A DNA stretch of 64,000 nt from JAJCYX01 sp965243825. GTDB lineage: Bacteria > Chloroflexota > Dehalococcoidia > Lucifugimonadales > Lucifugimonadaceae. The stretch is from NCBI GenBank assembly GCA_965243825.1, contig CBDEVT010000001.1, positions 2,418,001 to 2,482,000 on the forward strand. The letters run 5' to 3'. The translations under genes were made by a program, and so were the position numbers. The notes beneath the pieces are model-generated. The model saw nothing but the letters and a program-made list of their open reading frames with translations. It was not told where the DNA came from and searched no databases. This document shows, in pieces, positions 1-8,977 of the stretch (its first letter is position 1; each line of letters starts with the position of its first letter).

Positions 1-1038
1 GGTTGCGTACCAGTTGACCTTGCCGTCAGACATCCCGGGCAACAAAGCAAATGCCGCCCAACCCTGGTTGATCTTTGAAGAGAAGTCTGTAGAAGCCAGG
101 ATCTCTTCTCCAGGTTCGCCAAAAACACCGTCGCGATCCAGGTCGACAGAGAACACGATGTCTGACAGATCGATTCCAGAGCGGTCGTCAGTGATGTCGA
201 CTGACACCCAGTTCTGGGAGTTGCTTGTGGTCACGCCGTTGGGAAGTTGTTTCACTTCGAGGACTGGAACCGTCGTGTCTATAACTACGGCGGCGCTGAC
301 CAGCGTGGGAGGTGCAAGATCTGCGTACTCGACGGTGACGATGCCAGCGTCTTCGACTTCGATCACAGGCCTCGGCGAGGCTGCAGGATCCGTGATATTG
401 GTCGTTGAGGTTTCTGTGCCGGTTTCGAATGTGGCCGTGTAGATGTTAGTCGAAGGCCCGGTCTCTTTCAGCGTCATCACAAAACCGTCGATATCAGAGG
501 AACTCCGTATTTCAGCGGTCGTTGTGTCTACTACATCGTGCCGATAGGTAACCGTGAAGTTGATTGGATCGGTCGTGTCGTCGAACTGTGAAACTGAGAA
601 TGTCCCGTTCTGTACGTTCAGCCAGTTCACCGTCACATCGGCGACGTCCGGCAAAGACGCCGCGATGTCTGAGCCGTCTACAACGCCATCGCCGTTGAAG
701 TCTGCAATTGGGCTGTTTTGAACCCGAAAAATATGCTGGTCACCGGCACTACCAGCAGGCATCGAATACGGATTACCCGTGAAGTCAGTCGATTCACCGA
801 GGTTAGTCACAGTCGTTTCCGGACTGACATCATCCACTACAACGGTGATGGTTTTGCCGGAGTTTGCGTATTCAGGGGTGACTGTAAGTGTCCCGGATTC
901 GTCAGCATTCACGACTGGAATCGTTACTGAGAGCATGCCCTCAATCAGTACGAACGCCGCCAGAGCAGCCAGGGCAGCGACTCGGCTTAAACGAGCGCGG
1001 CGAGTCGGTACTTCTGCGCTTCTGCGCAAGAAGTCCAT
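1..1038 (-). CDS. Secreted repeat-domain protein, C-terminus cut by window edge
   Basis: Reading the minus strand from ATG at 1038 gives 346 uninterrupted codons to base 1, so the gene has no stop in the window and continues to the left. An AGGA lies 8 nt before the ATG. The N-terminus is basic (residues 2-19) and is followed by a hydrophobic Ala/Leu/Val stretch to about residue 44 ending VVNA, which reads as a signal peptide. Residues 113-125 (DFNGDGVVDGSDI) form a DxNxDGxxDxxD calcium-binding loop of the dockerin/EF-hand type; a second similar loop, DLDRDGVF, lies near residue 299. The remainder is Thr/Ser/Val-rich and beta-like, with no enzymatic motif. The inference is an exported, probably cell-surface or S-layer-associated protein. 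The specific family is not recognised. Confidence 0.8.
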   Translation of the reverse strand, partial: MDFLRRSAEVPTRRARLSRVAALAALAAFVLIEGMLSVTIPVVNADESGTLTVTPEYANSGKTITVVVDDVSPETTVTNLGESTDFTGNPYSMPAGSAGDQHIFRVQNSPIADFNGDGVVDGSDIAASLPDVADVTVNWLNVQNGTFSVSQFDDTTDPINFTVTYRHDVVDTTTAEIRSSSDIDGFVMTLKETGPSTNIYTATFETGTETSTTNITDPAASPRPVIEVEDAGIVTVEYADLAPPTLVSAAVVIDTTVPVLEVKQLPNGVTTSNSQNWVSVDITDDRSGIDLSDIVFSVDLDRDGVFGEPGEEILASTDFSSKINQGWAAFALLPGMSDGKVNWYAT

Positions 1039-1241
1039 CAGCGAATTCCTGTGAAGACCAGTAGGGATAACGCGGTCCATAGCTGAACTGTAGTTGGAGC
1101 CAGTTCAACTTGAATGAGAAGGCGCCACACGACGAAAGACGCCTCAGCCACAAGCCACAGTCCGTGTGATCACTGGTGATTTCCGCAGGCCAACGTGATG
1201 GTTAGCTGTTGAAGCCTTGCAGAAGTACGCAATCAGCTTGC

Positions 1242-2027
1242 CTACATGCCGGCCCCACCGTCGACGGTGATCATCGATCCCGTGATCATGGCTGCTTCGT
1301 CGGTTGCTGCAAAAAGGAACGCTTTGGCGATGTCTTCAGGCGTTTGCAATCGACCCAGCGGGGTGTTGCCCAGTCTGCGCTGGAAATTCTCAGGGTTGTC
1401 GATACTTGTTGACCAGTCGTTCGGGCTGTGCGGGTTGTTGCCGCGGATAAACGGCGTGTCAACGTGTCCCGGTGAGATGATGAGGCATCGGATGTTGTCG
1501 GGTGCGTATGAGTGAGCTGCGGACCGAGTAAGGCCGACCATACCCATCTTCTGCGCTGCGTATGCGGGACTTCCTCCACCGGGTCTGATCGAAGCCAGCG
1601 AACCCATGTTCAGGATCACTCCGCGGCCTGCTCGACGCATTGACGGCACGACGGCCTTGATGCCGAGAAACGCGCCGGTGAGACCGATCTCCATGATCGT
1701 GCGCCACTGTTTCTCGGTCTGCTCATCGAAGCTGACTCTGAAATTGGCACCAGCGTTGTTGCATAGAACAGTGACGGGTCCGAAAGCCGCCTCTGTCTCC
1801 TTGACCGCTGAGGTCCAGCCGTCTGCCTGTCGTACATCAAGCTGAACAGCCATAGCGCGACCGCCCGCCGACTTGATCGCTTCGGTGACCTTCCCAGCAG
1901 CATCCAGGTTCATGTCAGCAGCACACACGGCGGCACCTTCTGACGCAAACAGCTTTGCCTGCGCGCCGCCCATGGCCCCACCACCGCCGGTGATGATCGC
2001 TACCTTGCCTTCAAGTCGTCCGGTCAA
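1242..2027 (-). CDS. SDR-family NAD(P)-dependent oxidoreductase
   Basis: This 261-aa protein has the classical short-chain dehydrogenase layout. The cofactor loop TGGGGAMG (TGxxxGxG type) lies near residue 13, NNAG near residue 90, and the catalytic Ser (GSLAS) and YxxxK (YAAQK) lie near 143-160; the C-terminal ITVDGG is typical. It oxidises or reduces a hydroxyl/keto substrate that cannot be predicted. The start is TTG at 2027 with GGAGAAGGAAC just upstream. It follows the enolase-family gene at 2050-3192 by 22 bp on the same strand, so the two probably form a sugar-acid or hydroxy-acid catabolic operon, with dehydratase and dehydrogenase steps on one substrate. That pairing is inference. 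Confidence 0.92.
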   Translation of the reverse strand: MTGRLEGKVAIITGGGGAMGGAQAKLFASEGAAVCAADMNLDAAGKVTEAIKSAGGRAMAVQLDVRQADGWTSAVKETEAAFGPVTVLCNNAGANFRVSFDEQTEKQWRTIMEIGLTGAFLGIKAVVPSMRRAGRGVILNMGSLASIRPGGGSPAYAAQKMGMVGLTRSAAHSYAPDNIRCLIISPGHVDTPFIRGNNPHSPNDWSTSIDNPENFQRRLGNTPLGRLQTPEDIAKAFLFAATDEAAMITGSMITVDGGAGM

Positions 2028-2049
2028 TGTTCCTTCTCCAGTTAGCGTT

Positions 2050-3192
2050 CTACATCAGCGCTATTGAGCCGTCCGGCCGTCTTGCCTTCTCGCCGTCACC
2101 AGCTTCGTACGGATGCTGTTCCATCTCTTCGACGACGATGTCCGTGCCAAGTCCGGGTTCTTCAGGCGGGATGAAATATCCGTCTCGGACTTCTGAAATC
2201 CGAGTCACGATCCTTTCCTTGAATGTTCCTGTTTCCGGAGCGAACTCGTTCATGTCCCAGCTCGGAGTAGCGGTGGCGATATGGGTAAGGGCCATATTGG
2301 CGATTGGTCCCAGGAAGTGGTGCGGAAGGATGCGCTGGTGGAAGCTTTCGGCGACCGACGCAATCTTCTTGCAATGGGTAAATCCGCCTGCGAGTCCGAT
2401 GTCCGGCTTCAGGAACTGAACTCCCGGTTGCTGCGAGTATTCTCGGAACTCCCAGAGCGTGTTGTTGCGCTCGCCAACCGCCAGCGGGATGTTGATCTTT
2501 TTGCCTACTTCACCCATCGCCAGCACGCTGTCGGGGGCCAGAGGGTCCTCGAAGAAGTAGGGCAGGAATTTCTCAATCTGCTGTGCGAAGACGACGGCGT
2601 TGGCAGGATTCATATTGCGGTGAATCTCGATACCGATGTCGAAGTCCCATCCAACCGCTTCTCTGACTGCCTCGACTATCGCCGTGTTCTGCCTGACCAG
2701 GTCACCGTGTGATAGCTCTCCCCAGTTCGGGGGGAACGGCGTCATCTTGAGAGCCGTGTATCCGTCGTCGCGAGCCTGCTTCGCTGCGCGTGCAAATCCT
2801 TCGGGTGAGTCCAGCGGACCGTAGGGGCCATATGAGCCCAGCAAGACGATGGCACGCACTCGGTCACGGTACTTGCCGCCAAGCAGATCCCAGACGGGGG
2901 CGCCCAGCCGCTTGCCCTTGATGTCCCAGAGTGCGGTGTCTATTGCCGACATCACGGCAGTGAGGGCAGGGCTGCGGAAACTGTATTTCCTGTAGATGAG
3001 ATTCCAGATTCGGTCGACATCTCGCGGGTCAAGACCCCGGATATCTTCGATTACGCGATGTGCAATCACCTCTGTCGCGTCAGCGAAACTCCAGAAGTTT
3101 CCCTCGCCGACGCCGTACGTGCCGTCGTCGCACGTAACGCGTACCGTGAGCCATTTCGATACAAGCCAGGTTTCGATCTTCTCAATCTTCAT
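2050..3192 (-). CDS. Enolase-superfamily dehydratase, galactonate dehydratase-like
   Basis: This 380-aa mandelate racemase/muconate lactonizing enzyme family protein has an N-terminal capping domain (to about residue 125) and a TIM barrel. Visible active-site elements are ALKMTPFPP at the end of the second barrel strand, IGIEIHRN (metal Glu and a following His), YFFEDPLAP (Glu), AVGERNN (Glu) and ILPHHFLGPI (His). The IEIH and PHH-LGPI pattern is that of D-galactonate dehydratase-type enzymes, which dehydrate an acid sugar to a 2-keto-3-deoxy acid. Exact substrate is unknown. It lies directly upstream of an SDR gene. It is the first of five enolase paralogues in the window. Confidence 0.88.
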   Translation of the reverse strand: MKIEKIETWLVSKWLTVRVTCDDGTYGVGEGNFWSFADATEVIAHRVIEDIRGLDPRDVDRIWNLIYRKYSFRSPALTAVMSAIDTALWDIKGKRLGAPVWDLLGGKYRDRVRAIVLLGSYGPYGPLDSPEGFARAAKQARDDGYTALKMTPFPPNWGELSHGDLVRQNTAIVEAVREAVGWDFDIGIEIHRNMNPANAVVFAQQIEKFLPYFFEDPLAPDSVLAMGEVGKKINIPLAVGERNNTLWEFREYSQQPGVQFLKPDIGLAGGFTHCKKIASVAESFHQRILPHHFLGPIANMALTHIATATPSWDMNEFAPETGTFKERIVTRISEVRDGYFIPPEEPGLGTDIVVEEMEQHPYEAGDGEKARRPDGSIALM

Positions 3193-3298
3193 GGTGTGTC
3201 CCGTTTGAGGTCGGCCGCAGCGTGTCTGGTAGGTTCACCGGCGAGCCGAAATGTAACACTACTAATGCGATGTCGGCGGCAGTGATTCGAGGTGAACC

Positions 3299-3766
3299 AT
3301 GGATATATCAATAAGAATGGCCAGTCTGGATGATCGTGCAGCGCTCGCGAGGTTGCGTTGGGAGGATTCGAATGCAAATAAGCTCGAACCTGAGGCTTCG
3401 AAAGAAGCGTTCATGACCGAATACCAGAACTTCGTGGGAGCCGCTGTGGAAGACCCGAGATTGTCGATCTGGGTAGCTGAGCATAAGGGTGAAGTCGTTT
3501 CTCACTCCTTCGTTCAGATCGTGAGCATGGTGCCCAGACCGGGCCAGTTCGGACGGTCATGGGGATACGCTTCAGCGGTTTACACGACACCCGAGTACCG
3601 GAATCGCGGCATCGGCACGTCATTATTGGCCGAGATGATCGAATGGGCCAGGAACGAAGTCCTAGAGTCGCTGTTATTGCAGTCAGGTGATCGGAGCGTC
3701 CCGCTGTATGAGCGTGTCGGTTTTGCCAGGCCTTCAGACACGATGGAGTTAGAACTTCAGCCATGA
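3299..3766 (+). CDS. GNAT-family N-acetyltransferase
   Basis: This 155-aa protein has the acetyl-CoA-binding motif A, YRNRGIGTSLLAEM, near residues 99-112 (R/QxxGxG/A), and a C-terminal LLQSGDRSVPLYERVGF segment typical of GNAT motif B. It probably transfers an acetyl group to an amine or small molecule; the substrate cannot be read. The ATG at 3299 has AGGTG upstream. It is monocistronic, facing the VOC gene, with a shared hairpin between the two stops. Confidence 0.9.
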   Translation: MDISIRMASLDDRAALARLRWEDSNANKLEPEASKEAFMTEYQNFVGAAVEDPRLSIWVAEHKGEVVSHSFVQIVSMVPRPGQFGRSWGYASAVYTTPEYRNRGIGTSLLAEMIEWARNEVLESLLLQSGDRSVPLYERVGFARPSDTMELELQP

Positions 3767-3773
3767 CACAAAA

Positions 3774-3823
3774 TGACCGGTCTCCACGTGCAACTGTTTC
3801 CAGTGGATCGTGAAGACCGGCCA
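3774..3823. terminator. Bidirectional hairpin between convergent genes
   Basis: CCGGTCTCCACG (3777-3788) pairs with CGTGAAGACCGG (3809-3820) with a single mismatch, and an inner ACTG/CAGT stem (3793-3796 with 3801-3804) nests inside. It lies between the stops of the GNAT gene (plus strand) and the VOC gene (minus strand). No strong T-tract follows on either side, so intrinsic termination is likely but not certain. Confidence 0.55.
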
Positions 3824-3846
3824 ATCTAGAGCAAGATGGGTTTGTT

Positions 3847-4632
3847 CTACGGCTGGATCTCGTTCAGCTTGATGACCGAGAACATCGCTCCCTGTGGATC
3901 CGTGATTCCGGCGAACCTGCCAACCGGTGTGTCCATCGGCGGAACCATGATCTTGCCGCCAAGTGACTCGGCTTTCGCCGCTGTGGAATCAGCGTCTGCG
4001 ACTGAGAAGTAGGTCACCCAGACGTTCGGCATCTGGCCCATCTCAGGTGACTTCGCCATGAAACCACCAACCGGCCTTTCGTCCACCGTAAGTAGCGTGT
4101 AGGGGAACGGCTCAGTCTGATTCACAACCGTGACACCGAGCACGTCAGCGAAGAACTTACTCGCCTTCTCTACGTCGTCGGTGATCAGCTCGTTCCAGCA
4201 GAGAGCACCGACTTCGTTCACGATCTCGGAGCCGATGTGTTGCTTCGGCTGCCAGAAACAGACCACGCCGCCTGTGGGGTCCGCCACCGCCGACATCCGG
4301 CCTGAGTCGAACACATCGAAGGGCTCCGCAAAAACCTGTCCGCCAGCACCAGCGACCTTGCCGGTTACTTCATCGACGTTGTCGACCGTCAGGTAAGTGG
4401 TCCAGTGAGCTGGAATGCCCTGTTCGGCCTCGTCAGGACGCTGGGTGTAAACGGCAGCGGCGGATTTGCCCTTGAGCTGGGCCATGGAGTAGAACTGGCC
4501 GTCGCCCATGTCATTGTCTTCCCAGTCCCAACCGAACAGGCTTCCATAGAAGCTTTTGGCGCTCTCCTGGTCGGTAGTGGCGAGGTCCACCCACGAAGGC
4601 GTTCCCTGCTTGTAGCTCGTTCGGATTCCCAT
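3847..4632 (-). CDS. Two-domain VOC/glyoxalase-like protein
   Basis: About 261 aa with two tandem vicinal-oxygen-chelate domains. Domain 1 begins GTPSWVDLATTDQESAKSFY and domain 2 near residue 140 begins GALCWNELITDDVEKASKFF; each ends in a strand resembling PTGGVVCFWQ or PQGAMFSVIK. The layout resembles mycobacterial CFP30B-like proteins, whose function is not settled. The start is placed at the second ATG (4632), because AGGAGG at 4640-4645 is 7 nt from it and too close to the ATG at 4638. It may act as a lyase, isomerase or dioxygenase-fold binding protein; substrate unknown. Confidence 0.85.
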   Translation of the reverse strand: MGIRTSYKQGTPSWVDLATTDQESAKSFYGSLFGWDWEDNDMGDGQFYSMAQLKGKSAAAVYTQRPDEAEQGIPAHWTTYLTVDNVDEVTGKVAGAGGQVFAEPFDVFDSGRMSAVADPTGGVVCFWQPKQHIGSEIVNEVGALCWNELITDDVEKASKFFADVLGVTVVNQTEPFPYTLLTVDERPVGGFMAKSPEMGQMPNVWVTYFSVADADSTAAKAESLGGKIMVPPMDTPVGRFAGITDPQGAMFSVIKLNEIQP

Positions 4633-4859
4633 CTTCATTCCTCCTGTGATCCTGTTTCGTTTTTTTTGTGCGATAGCCGGATGCGGGATCCTTCACTTCT
4701 CCGGCCACCGCATGACCTAACGACGTGTGATGAAATCGATTTTCGACACGACACCGATGCGCCTTCGTAATCTGTTTGCTCGGTTAGCGTCGCCAGTCAG
4801 ACGCGGTGTGCGGAAGCTATCAGGCAAAGATGACGAGATCTGTCAGGGTTGTCGTAGGG

Positions 4860-6095
4860 CTACCCGCCGTAGGCGTAGACGAAGCCATCGTGGGAGCCGA
4901 AGTAAAGCTTGCCGTCTACTACCGCAGGTGATGTCCAGACAAGATCGCCTGCCGAGATAGTCCAAAGGATCTCGCCGATTTCACGGTCGAAGGCGTACAC
5001 ATTGCCGTCACTTGATCCCACATAGAGCTCATTACTGGCAACTGCTGCACTGGAGAGGATGTCGCCGCCCAGCGACACTCGCCAGATCGGGTTGCCGTTG
5101 AACAGGTTCAGCCCATGCATGAAGCCGCTTCTTGAGCCTATGTACAGCCAGCCGTCATCGGTTGCCGTTGGCGACGCGAATACCGGAGCGCCAGTATCGA
5201 AGCGCCAGCTGAGCCTGCCGGTGTCGGCTTCGAGCGCATACACAAAACCATCGTCCGAACCGACCACGACGATGCCAAAAGCCACTACCGGGGATGAGAA
5301 GACCGCATCGTCAGTAGCTGTCGACCAGCGCTCATCCCCTGTCATTACATCCAGTGAATAGATCACGCCGTCTGTCGAGCCTATGTAGAGCGCACCATCA
5401 ATGACGGTCGGAGAGGATAGGATTCCGCCCCCGGTTTCGAACCGCCAGATCTCGTTCCCGTCTTCGACATCGAGCGCGTAAACGTTGTTGTCGAAGGCGC
5501 CAAAGTACACGACTCCGCCCACAACAGCCGGTGAAGACTGCTGTCCACCAGAACCGAGCTGAAAGCGCCAGCGCTCTTCACCGGTGGCAGCATCGACTGC
5601 ATAGAAAAGATCGTCGTCAGCACCGAAATAGACGACGCCGTCAACGACTGACGGAGAAGCCCTCAGCAGACCGCCGACCTGGAAACGCCACCGCTCCTCA
5701 CCTGTCAGGGCGTCCAGCGCAAAAAGAGCGCTAGAGAACGAACCGACATAGAGAACGCCGTCGACGACTGCGGGGGACGACTCGACTATTCCACCGGTAT
5801 CAAAGTTCCAGAGCAGATCCGGATCTGGAGTGACAGGCACCTTGTCAGGCGAGCCACCATGAAATGGATCTGACCTGAACATCGGCCAGCGGTCACTTCC
5901 GCGCACCGCGGGTGATTCCGTCGCTGCCGAGGTGGGTGATGCTGTCGCATCTGGTCCAACTGTCGTCGGACTTGGAGCGATGACTGCTCCGTCAACAGTC
6001 GGAGTGATATCGATAGTCGGTTGAACTGCACGCGTCGGTTCAGCGCCGGATGTCGAGCATGCAGCACACAGCGCGGCGAACATGGCGATGATCAC
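4860..6095 (-). CDS. PQQ-like beta-propeller lipoprotein
   Basis: This 411-aa exported protein starts at GTG (6095), with a short hydrophobic leader ending LCAAC followed by a Thr/Pro-rich linker (to about residue 75), suggesting a lipid-anchored surface protein. The rest consists of eight repeats of the SSPAVVDGVLYVGS type, each followed by a YALD/TGEERWRF turn, forming an eight-bladed PQQ_2-type propeller. Such proteins serve as scaffolds (BamB-like) or as dehydrogenases; no quinone-binding residues can be assigned here. The leader lacks the usual basic n-region, so the start is less certain than the rest. An in-frame stop lies upstream and no better start codon is present. Confidence 0.85.
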   Translation of the reverse strand: MIIAMFAALCAACSTSGAEPTRAVQPTIDITPTVDGAVIAPSPTTVGPDATASPTSAATESPAVRGSDRWPMFRSDPFHGGSPDKVPVTPDPDLLWNFDTGGIVESSPAVVDGVLYVGSFSSALFALDALTGEERWRFQVGGLLRASPSVVDGVVYFGADDDLFYAVDAATGEERWRFQLGSGGQQSSPAVVGGVVYFGAFDNNVYALDVEDGNEIWRFETGGGILSSPTVIDGALYIGSTDGVIYSLDVMTGDERWSTATDDAVFSSPVVAFGIVVVGSDDGFVYALEADTGRLSWRFDTGAPVFASPTATDDGWLYIGSRSGFMHGLNLFNGNPIWRVSLGGDILSSAAVASNELYVGSSDGNVYAFDREIGEILWTISAGDLVWTSPAVVDGKLYFGSHDGFVYAYGG

Positions 6096-6215
6096 TGCAG
6101 TTAGTCGTGATGTTTCGAAGCCCAGGATGCTTACTCCGCGAAAGGTGCCAAGGTTCTGAATCTATTTACGCCTTTGCACCCACAACGGACGCTGCGGTTG
6201 AAAGATCGTTTGCGT

Positions 6216-7109
6216 TCAGAATCTTCTTGCCGGATAGGCCACGTGACCGGTCATTCCTGTACCTGTCACCCTGTAGACGAATCCTGTTGCGAATGTCACG
6301 TAGAGATCGCTCAGGGAGCCACCTCCGAAGGTGCAGTTCGTCGGAGATTCAGCGGGTGTTCGATGGGTGGCGAGTACCCGACCGCTTGGGTCGAAGACGT
6401 AGATCATCGATCCAGGACCTTTATCAGGACTTCCCGCAGTGGCGACGATGAGGCCGTCGGTCGTGAGGGTCATGCCATCAATGCCGCGATTTTCGCCGAA
6501 GGAGAACAGCTGGCTGGAAGGTCCCAGCAGACCATTTTCAAGCACCGGATATGCCTTCAATTCGCGTGTAACGCCTGGGGTGTGCGAGCTGTCAGCGACG
6601 TATAGGGTCTTTTCGTCGCGGGAGAGCAAAACACCGTTCGGCTTAACTGTGTCGAAGGTGACTCGGGTTACGCTCCATGCACCTCCGAAGCTGTGCTCGG
6701 CCATGTAGACCGATTCATGTGGAAGATTGTTCGGGTCCGAGCTGTAGTTGGGGTCCGAGAAGTAGACGCGCCCGGATGAAGAAACGGCCAGGTCGTTCGG
6801 CCAGTTCAGAGTTTCGCCATTGAACGCACCCGCAACGACCGCAGGCTCACCATTCGGGTTCTCAGGGTCGATCGTAGTAACGCGGTGCGCATCACCTTCA
6901 CAGGCCCACAAACCACCCGAGCGGTCGAACGTCATGCCGTTCGCTGCTCCGGTGCCAGTCCGCCAGACCTCGGACTCACCAGTCTTCGGGTCCCAGCGAA
7001 AGGTTGTATGCGCTGCGCACTCGTTGTAGAGCAGGGCGGAGCCATCCCACACCGGCCCTTCGGTCAGGTTGTCGTGACTTGCGATCTCTTCCCAGTTCCA
7101 TTCAGTCAA
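6216..7109 (-). CDS. SMP-30/gluconolactonase family protein (copy 1)
   Basis: This 297-aa six-bladed propeller belongs to the SMP-30/gluconolactonase/LRE-like family. Metal-binding positions are recognisable: Glu in NLTEGPVWD near residue 18, Asn in NWPNDLAV near residue 108, and Asp in NRGIDGMT near residue 208. The family hydrolyses sugar or aromatic lactones. The start is TTG at 7109 with GAGG 9 nt upstream. It is adjacent to a second, homologous gene at 7206-8084, so the pair probably arose by tandem duplication and diverged. Context with sugar-acid dehydratases suggests opening lactones to feed the enolase-family enzymes; this is inference. Confidence 0.9.
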   Translation of the reverse strand: MTEWNWEEIASHDNLTEGPVWDGSALLYNECAAHTTFRWDPKTGESEVWRTGTGAANGMTFDRSGGLWACEGDAHRVTTIDPENPNGEPAVVAGAFNGETLNWPNDLAVSSSGRVYFSDPNYSSDPNNLPHESVYMAEHSFGGAWSVTRVTFDTVKPNGVLLSRDEKTLYVADSSHTPGVTRELKAYPVLENGLLGPSSQLFSFGENRGIDGMTLTTDGLIVATAGSPDKGPGSMIYVFDPSGRVLATHRTPAESPTNCTFGGGSLSDLYVTFATGFVYRVTGTGMTGHVAYPARRF

Positions 7110-7168
7110 TGCTTCAGCCTCTTGTGCAGTCTTTTGCTGTTAGTGACGACATCGTAATCCGCATCAGC

Positions 7169-7193
7169 TGGACCAAGGTCAAACCTAGGTCCA
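7169..7193. promoter_or_regulatory. 25-bp dyad between the two SMP-30 genes
   Basis: TGGACCAAGGT (7169-7179) and ACCTAGGTCCA (7183-7193) are inverted copies with 10 of 11 positions matching, separated by CAA. It lies about 60 bp upstream of the first SMP-30 start and just past the stop of the second. There is no T-tract, so an operator is more likely than a terminator. The regulator is unknown. Confidence 0.45.
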
Positions 7194-7205
7194 AGTTACA
7201 TCGGC

Positions 7206-8084
7206 CTAGTTCGGGTACAGCAAGTAGCCTTTGAGTCCGGTGTCACGGACAACAAGCGTGTGACCCTCGATGCTGCTGATGTAAAGGTCCGACAGGTCTG
7301 GACCGCCGAACGTGCAGTTGGTCGGGCGTTGTGCCGGTGTGGAGTGCTGCTCGACTATTCGACCGTCCGGCTCGAACACCGTGATGTTGCCGCCGGGGCC
7401 TGAAATCTCCCAGCCAGTGCACGCGACGATGTTGCCGTTGTCTGCCAGCGTCATCCCGTCGATGCCGCGGTGCCTGCCGAAGTCGTGCAGGACTTGTTTT
7501 TCGCCAAGGGAGCCGTCTTCATTTACGGGATAAGCCAGGAGCGCACGCTGTTCGCCAGTCCTGTAGTCGCTCTGCGCAACGTAGAGCGTCTTGTAGTCCT
7601 TCGAAAACAGGACGCCGTTTGGCATGCTGGAGTCGAAGGTGCGCCGAATGCAATTCCAGGTGCCGTCGTCTTGTGGCTCGGCTGACAGGACTGCTGAGTA
7701 CTCGATGCCCACTTCCGGGTTGATGTCGCCTGCGCGGTCAGAGAAGTAGATGCTGCCAGATGGAGTGATTGCAAGGTCGTTTGGGCCATTGATCCGGCGG
7801 CCATCGACACTGTCAACGACGGTCGTCATCGTTCCGTTCTCTTCGAAGCGAACGATTCGGCGCCCGTTACCCGCGCACCCGTAAAGGTTGCCTTTGGCAT
7901 CGAAGTTGAGACCGTTTGTGCCTTCGGTGTCTTCTCGCCAGACGGTGAGCAGGCCGTTGTCGACATCCAGCCGCATGATGCGGTTCATGGCGATGTTGCT
8001 GAACAGCATCGCGTCGCCGTCCCAGCAGTTTCCTTCCGTGATGTGGCCCATGACAGGCGCTGCGTTCTCAATCTTCCAGCTCAT
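7206..8084 (-). CDS. SMP-30/gluconolactonase family protein (copy 2)
   Basis: This 292-aa paralogue of the neighbouring gene has the same landmarks: ITEGNCWDGD near residue 15 (metal Glu), INGPNDLAITPSG near residue 100 (Asn) and HRGIDGMTLAD near residue 203 (Asp). Predicted role is a divalent-metal lactonase. The ATG at 8084 is preceded by GGGATC. It lies 54 bp downstream of the haloacid-dehalogenase-like gene on the same strand, consistent with one transcript covering the dehalogenase-like gene and both lactonases. Confidence 0.9.
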   Translation of the reverse strand: MSWKIENAAPVMGHITEGNCWDGDAMLFSNIAMNRIMRLDVDNGLLTVWREDTEGTNGLNFDAKGNLYGCAGNGRRIVRFEENGTMTTVVDSVDGRRINGPNDLAITPSGSIYFSDRAGDINPEVGIEYSAVLSAEPQDDGTWNCIRRTFDSSMPNGVLFSKDYKTLYVAQSDYRTGEQRALLAYPVNEDGSLGEKQVLHDFGRHRGIDGMTLADNGNIVACTGWEISGPGGNITVFEPDGRIVEQHSTPAQRPTNCTFGGPDLSDLYISSIEGHTLVVRDTGLKGYLLYPN

Positions 8085-8138
8085 GAAGATCCCTCTATTC
8101 GAACTTGTTTTGATGTTGTGTAATGCTTTCCCTGAGGT

Positions 8139-8861
8139 CTACACGCCCATCTTCTCTGCAAACTCGATGTAGTTAGACGCCGCGACGTCTATGCTTTCAT
8201 CGGCTTCGGTCTCAGCCTTTCCATTGCCGACTCCATACTCGTCAGGTCTTGCCACGAACCCGGTGCTCAATCCGACCTCTGCGGCCGAGTGCAGATCGTG
8301 TAGGTGAGCCGCCGTCATCATTACCTCTTGCGGTTGAAGACCAAGGTACTCGACTGCGCCGAGATAGACCTCTGCCGCCCCTTTGTAGGTCCCGAAGTTC
8401 TGGCCAGAAAGAACCAAATCCCACGGGAGGCCACCATGCTTTGCCATGTTCACGAGTAGCCCGACGTTACCATTGGATAGCGTGCCGATGATGTACTTTG
8501 TCTTGAGACGAGTCAGGCCTTCAACGGAATCGGGCCATGGATCGAGCCGGTGCCAGGCACGGTTCAGGCGCACGATCTCTTCTTCGCTCAGGCCGGTCAG
8601 GCCGAACTCCGGCAACAGCAGATCAAGCCGCTCACGGTGCATCTCATCGGCTGTCAGGAAGGGACGCTTGCCTTCACGTACATCACGCGTGCCATCTGAG
8701 TAGCCAGCCCGCCAGCGATCTGCGAACGCCTCCCAGTCACCTTCTACTCCAAGCCCGCTTGCTACTGAGGAAACCTCCCGCGTGATTGACGTCCGCCAAT
8801 CGACCACAGTGCCGAACACATCGAACACGAGAGCTTTTACCTGTGAAATGTCAAAGGTCAT
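8139..8861 (-). CDS. HAD-superfamily hydrolase, (S)-2-haloacid dehalogenase type
   Basis: This 240-aa protein follows the type II haloacid dehalogenase pattern. The nucleophile Asp is in LVFDVFGTVVDW near residue 13, GTLSNGN carries motif II, the YKGAAEVYLGAVEYLG segment carries the motif III Lys, and MTAAHLHDLHSAAEVG is motif IV. The family hydrolyses 2-haloalkanoates, but many members have other organic-acid or phosphate substrates, so dehalogenation is not proven. The ATG has GAGGACAACC just upstream. It heads the SMP-30 gene pair. Confidence 0.87.
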   Translation of the reverse strand: MTFDISQVKALVFDVFGTVVDWRTSITREVSSVASGLGVEGDWEAFADRWRAGYSDGTRDVREGKRPFLTADEMHRERLDLLLPEFGLTGLSEEEIVRLNRAWHRLDPWPDSVEGLTRLKTKYIIGTLSNGNVGLLVNMAKHGGLPWDLVLSGQNFGTYKGAAEVYLGAVEYLGLQPQEVMMTAAHLHDLHSAAEVGLSTGFVARPDEYGVGNGKAETEADESIDVAASNYIEFAEKMGV

Positions 8862-8977
8862 GGTTGTCCTCGAAGGCTGTTGAACCTGGCAATCGACTTT
8901 GGCTGACTGCGTTATGGCCGGTATTCTAGTCGCTGGATAGCAACATCATCGACCGGAAGAATCCTCAACAAGAAAAC

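Noticed and set aside
8862..8977. TPP riboswitch upstream of tenA
   Set aside because: The conserved CTGAGA and ACCTGA blocks of the thi-box are absent.
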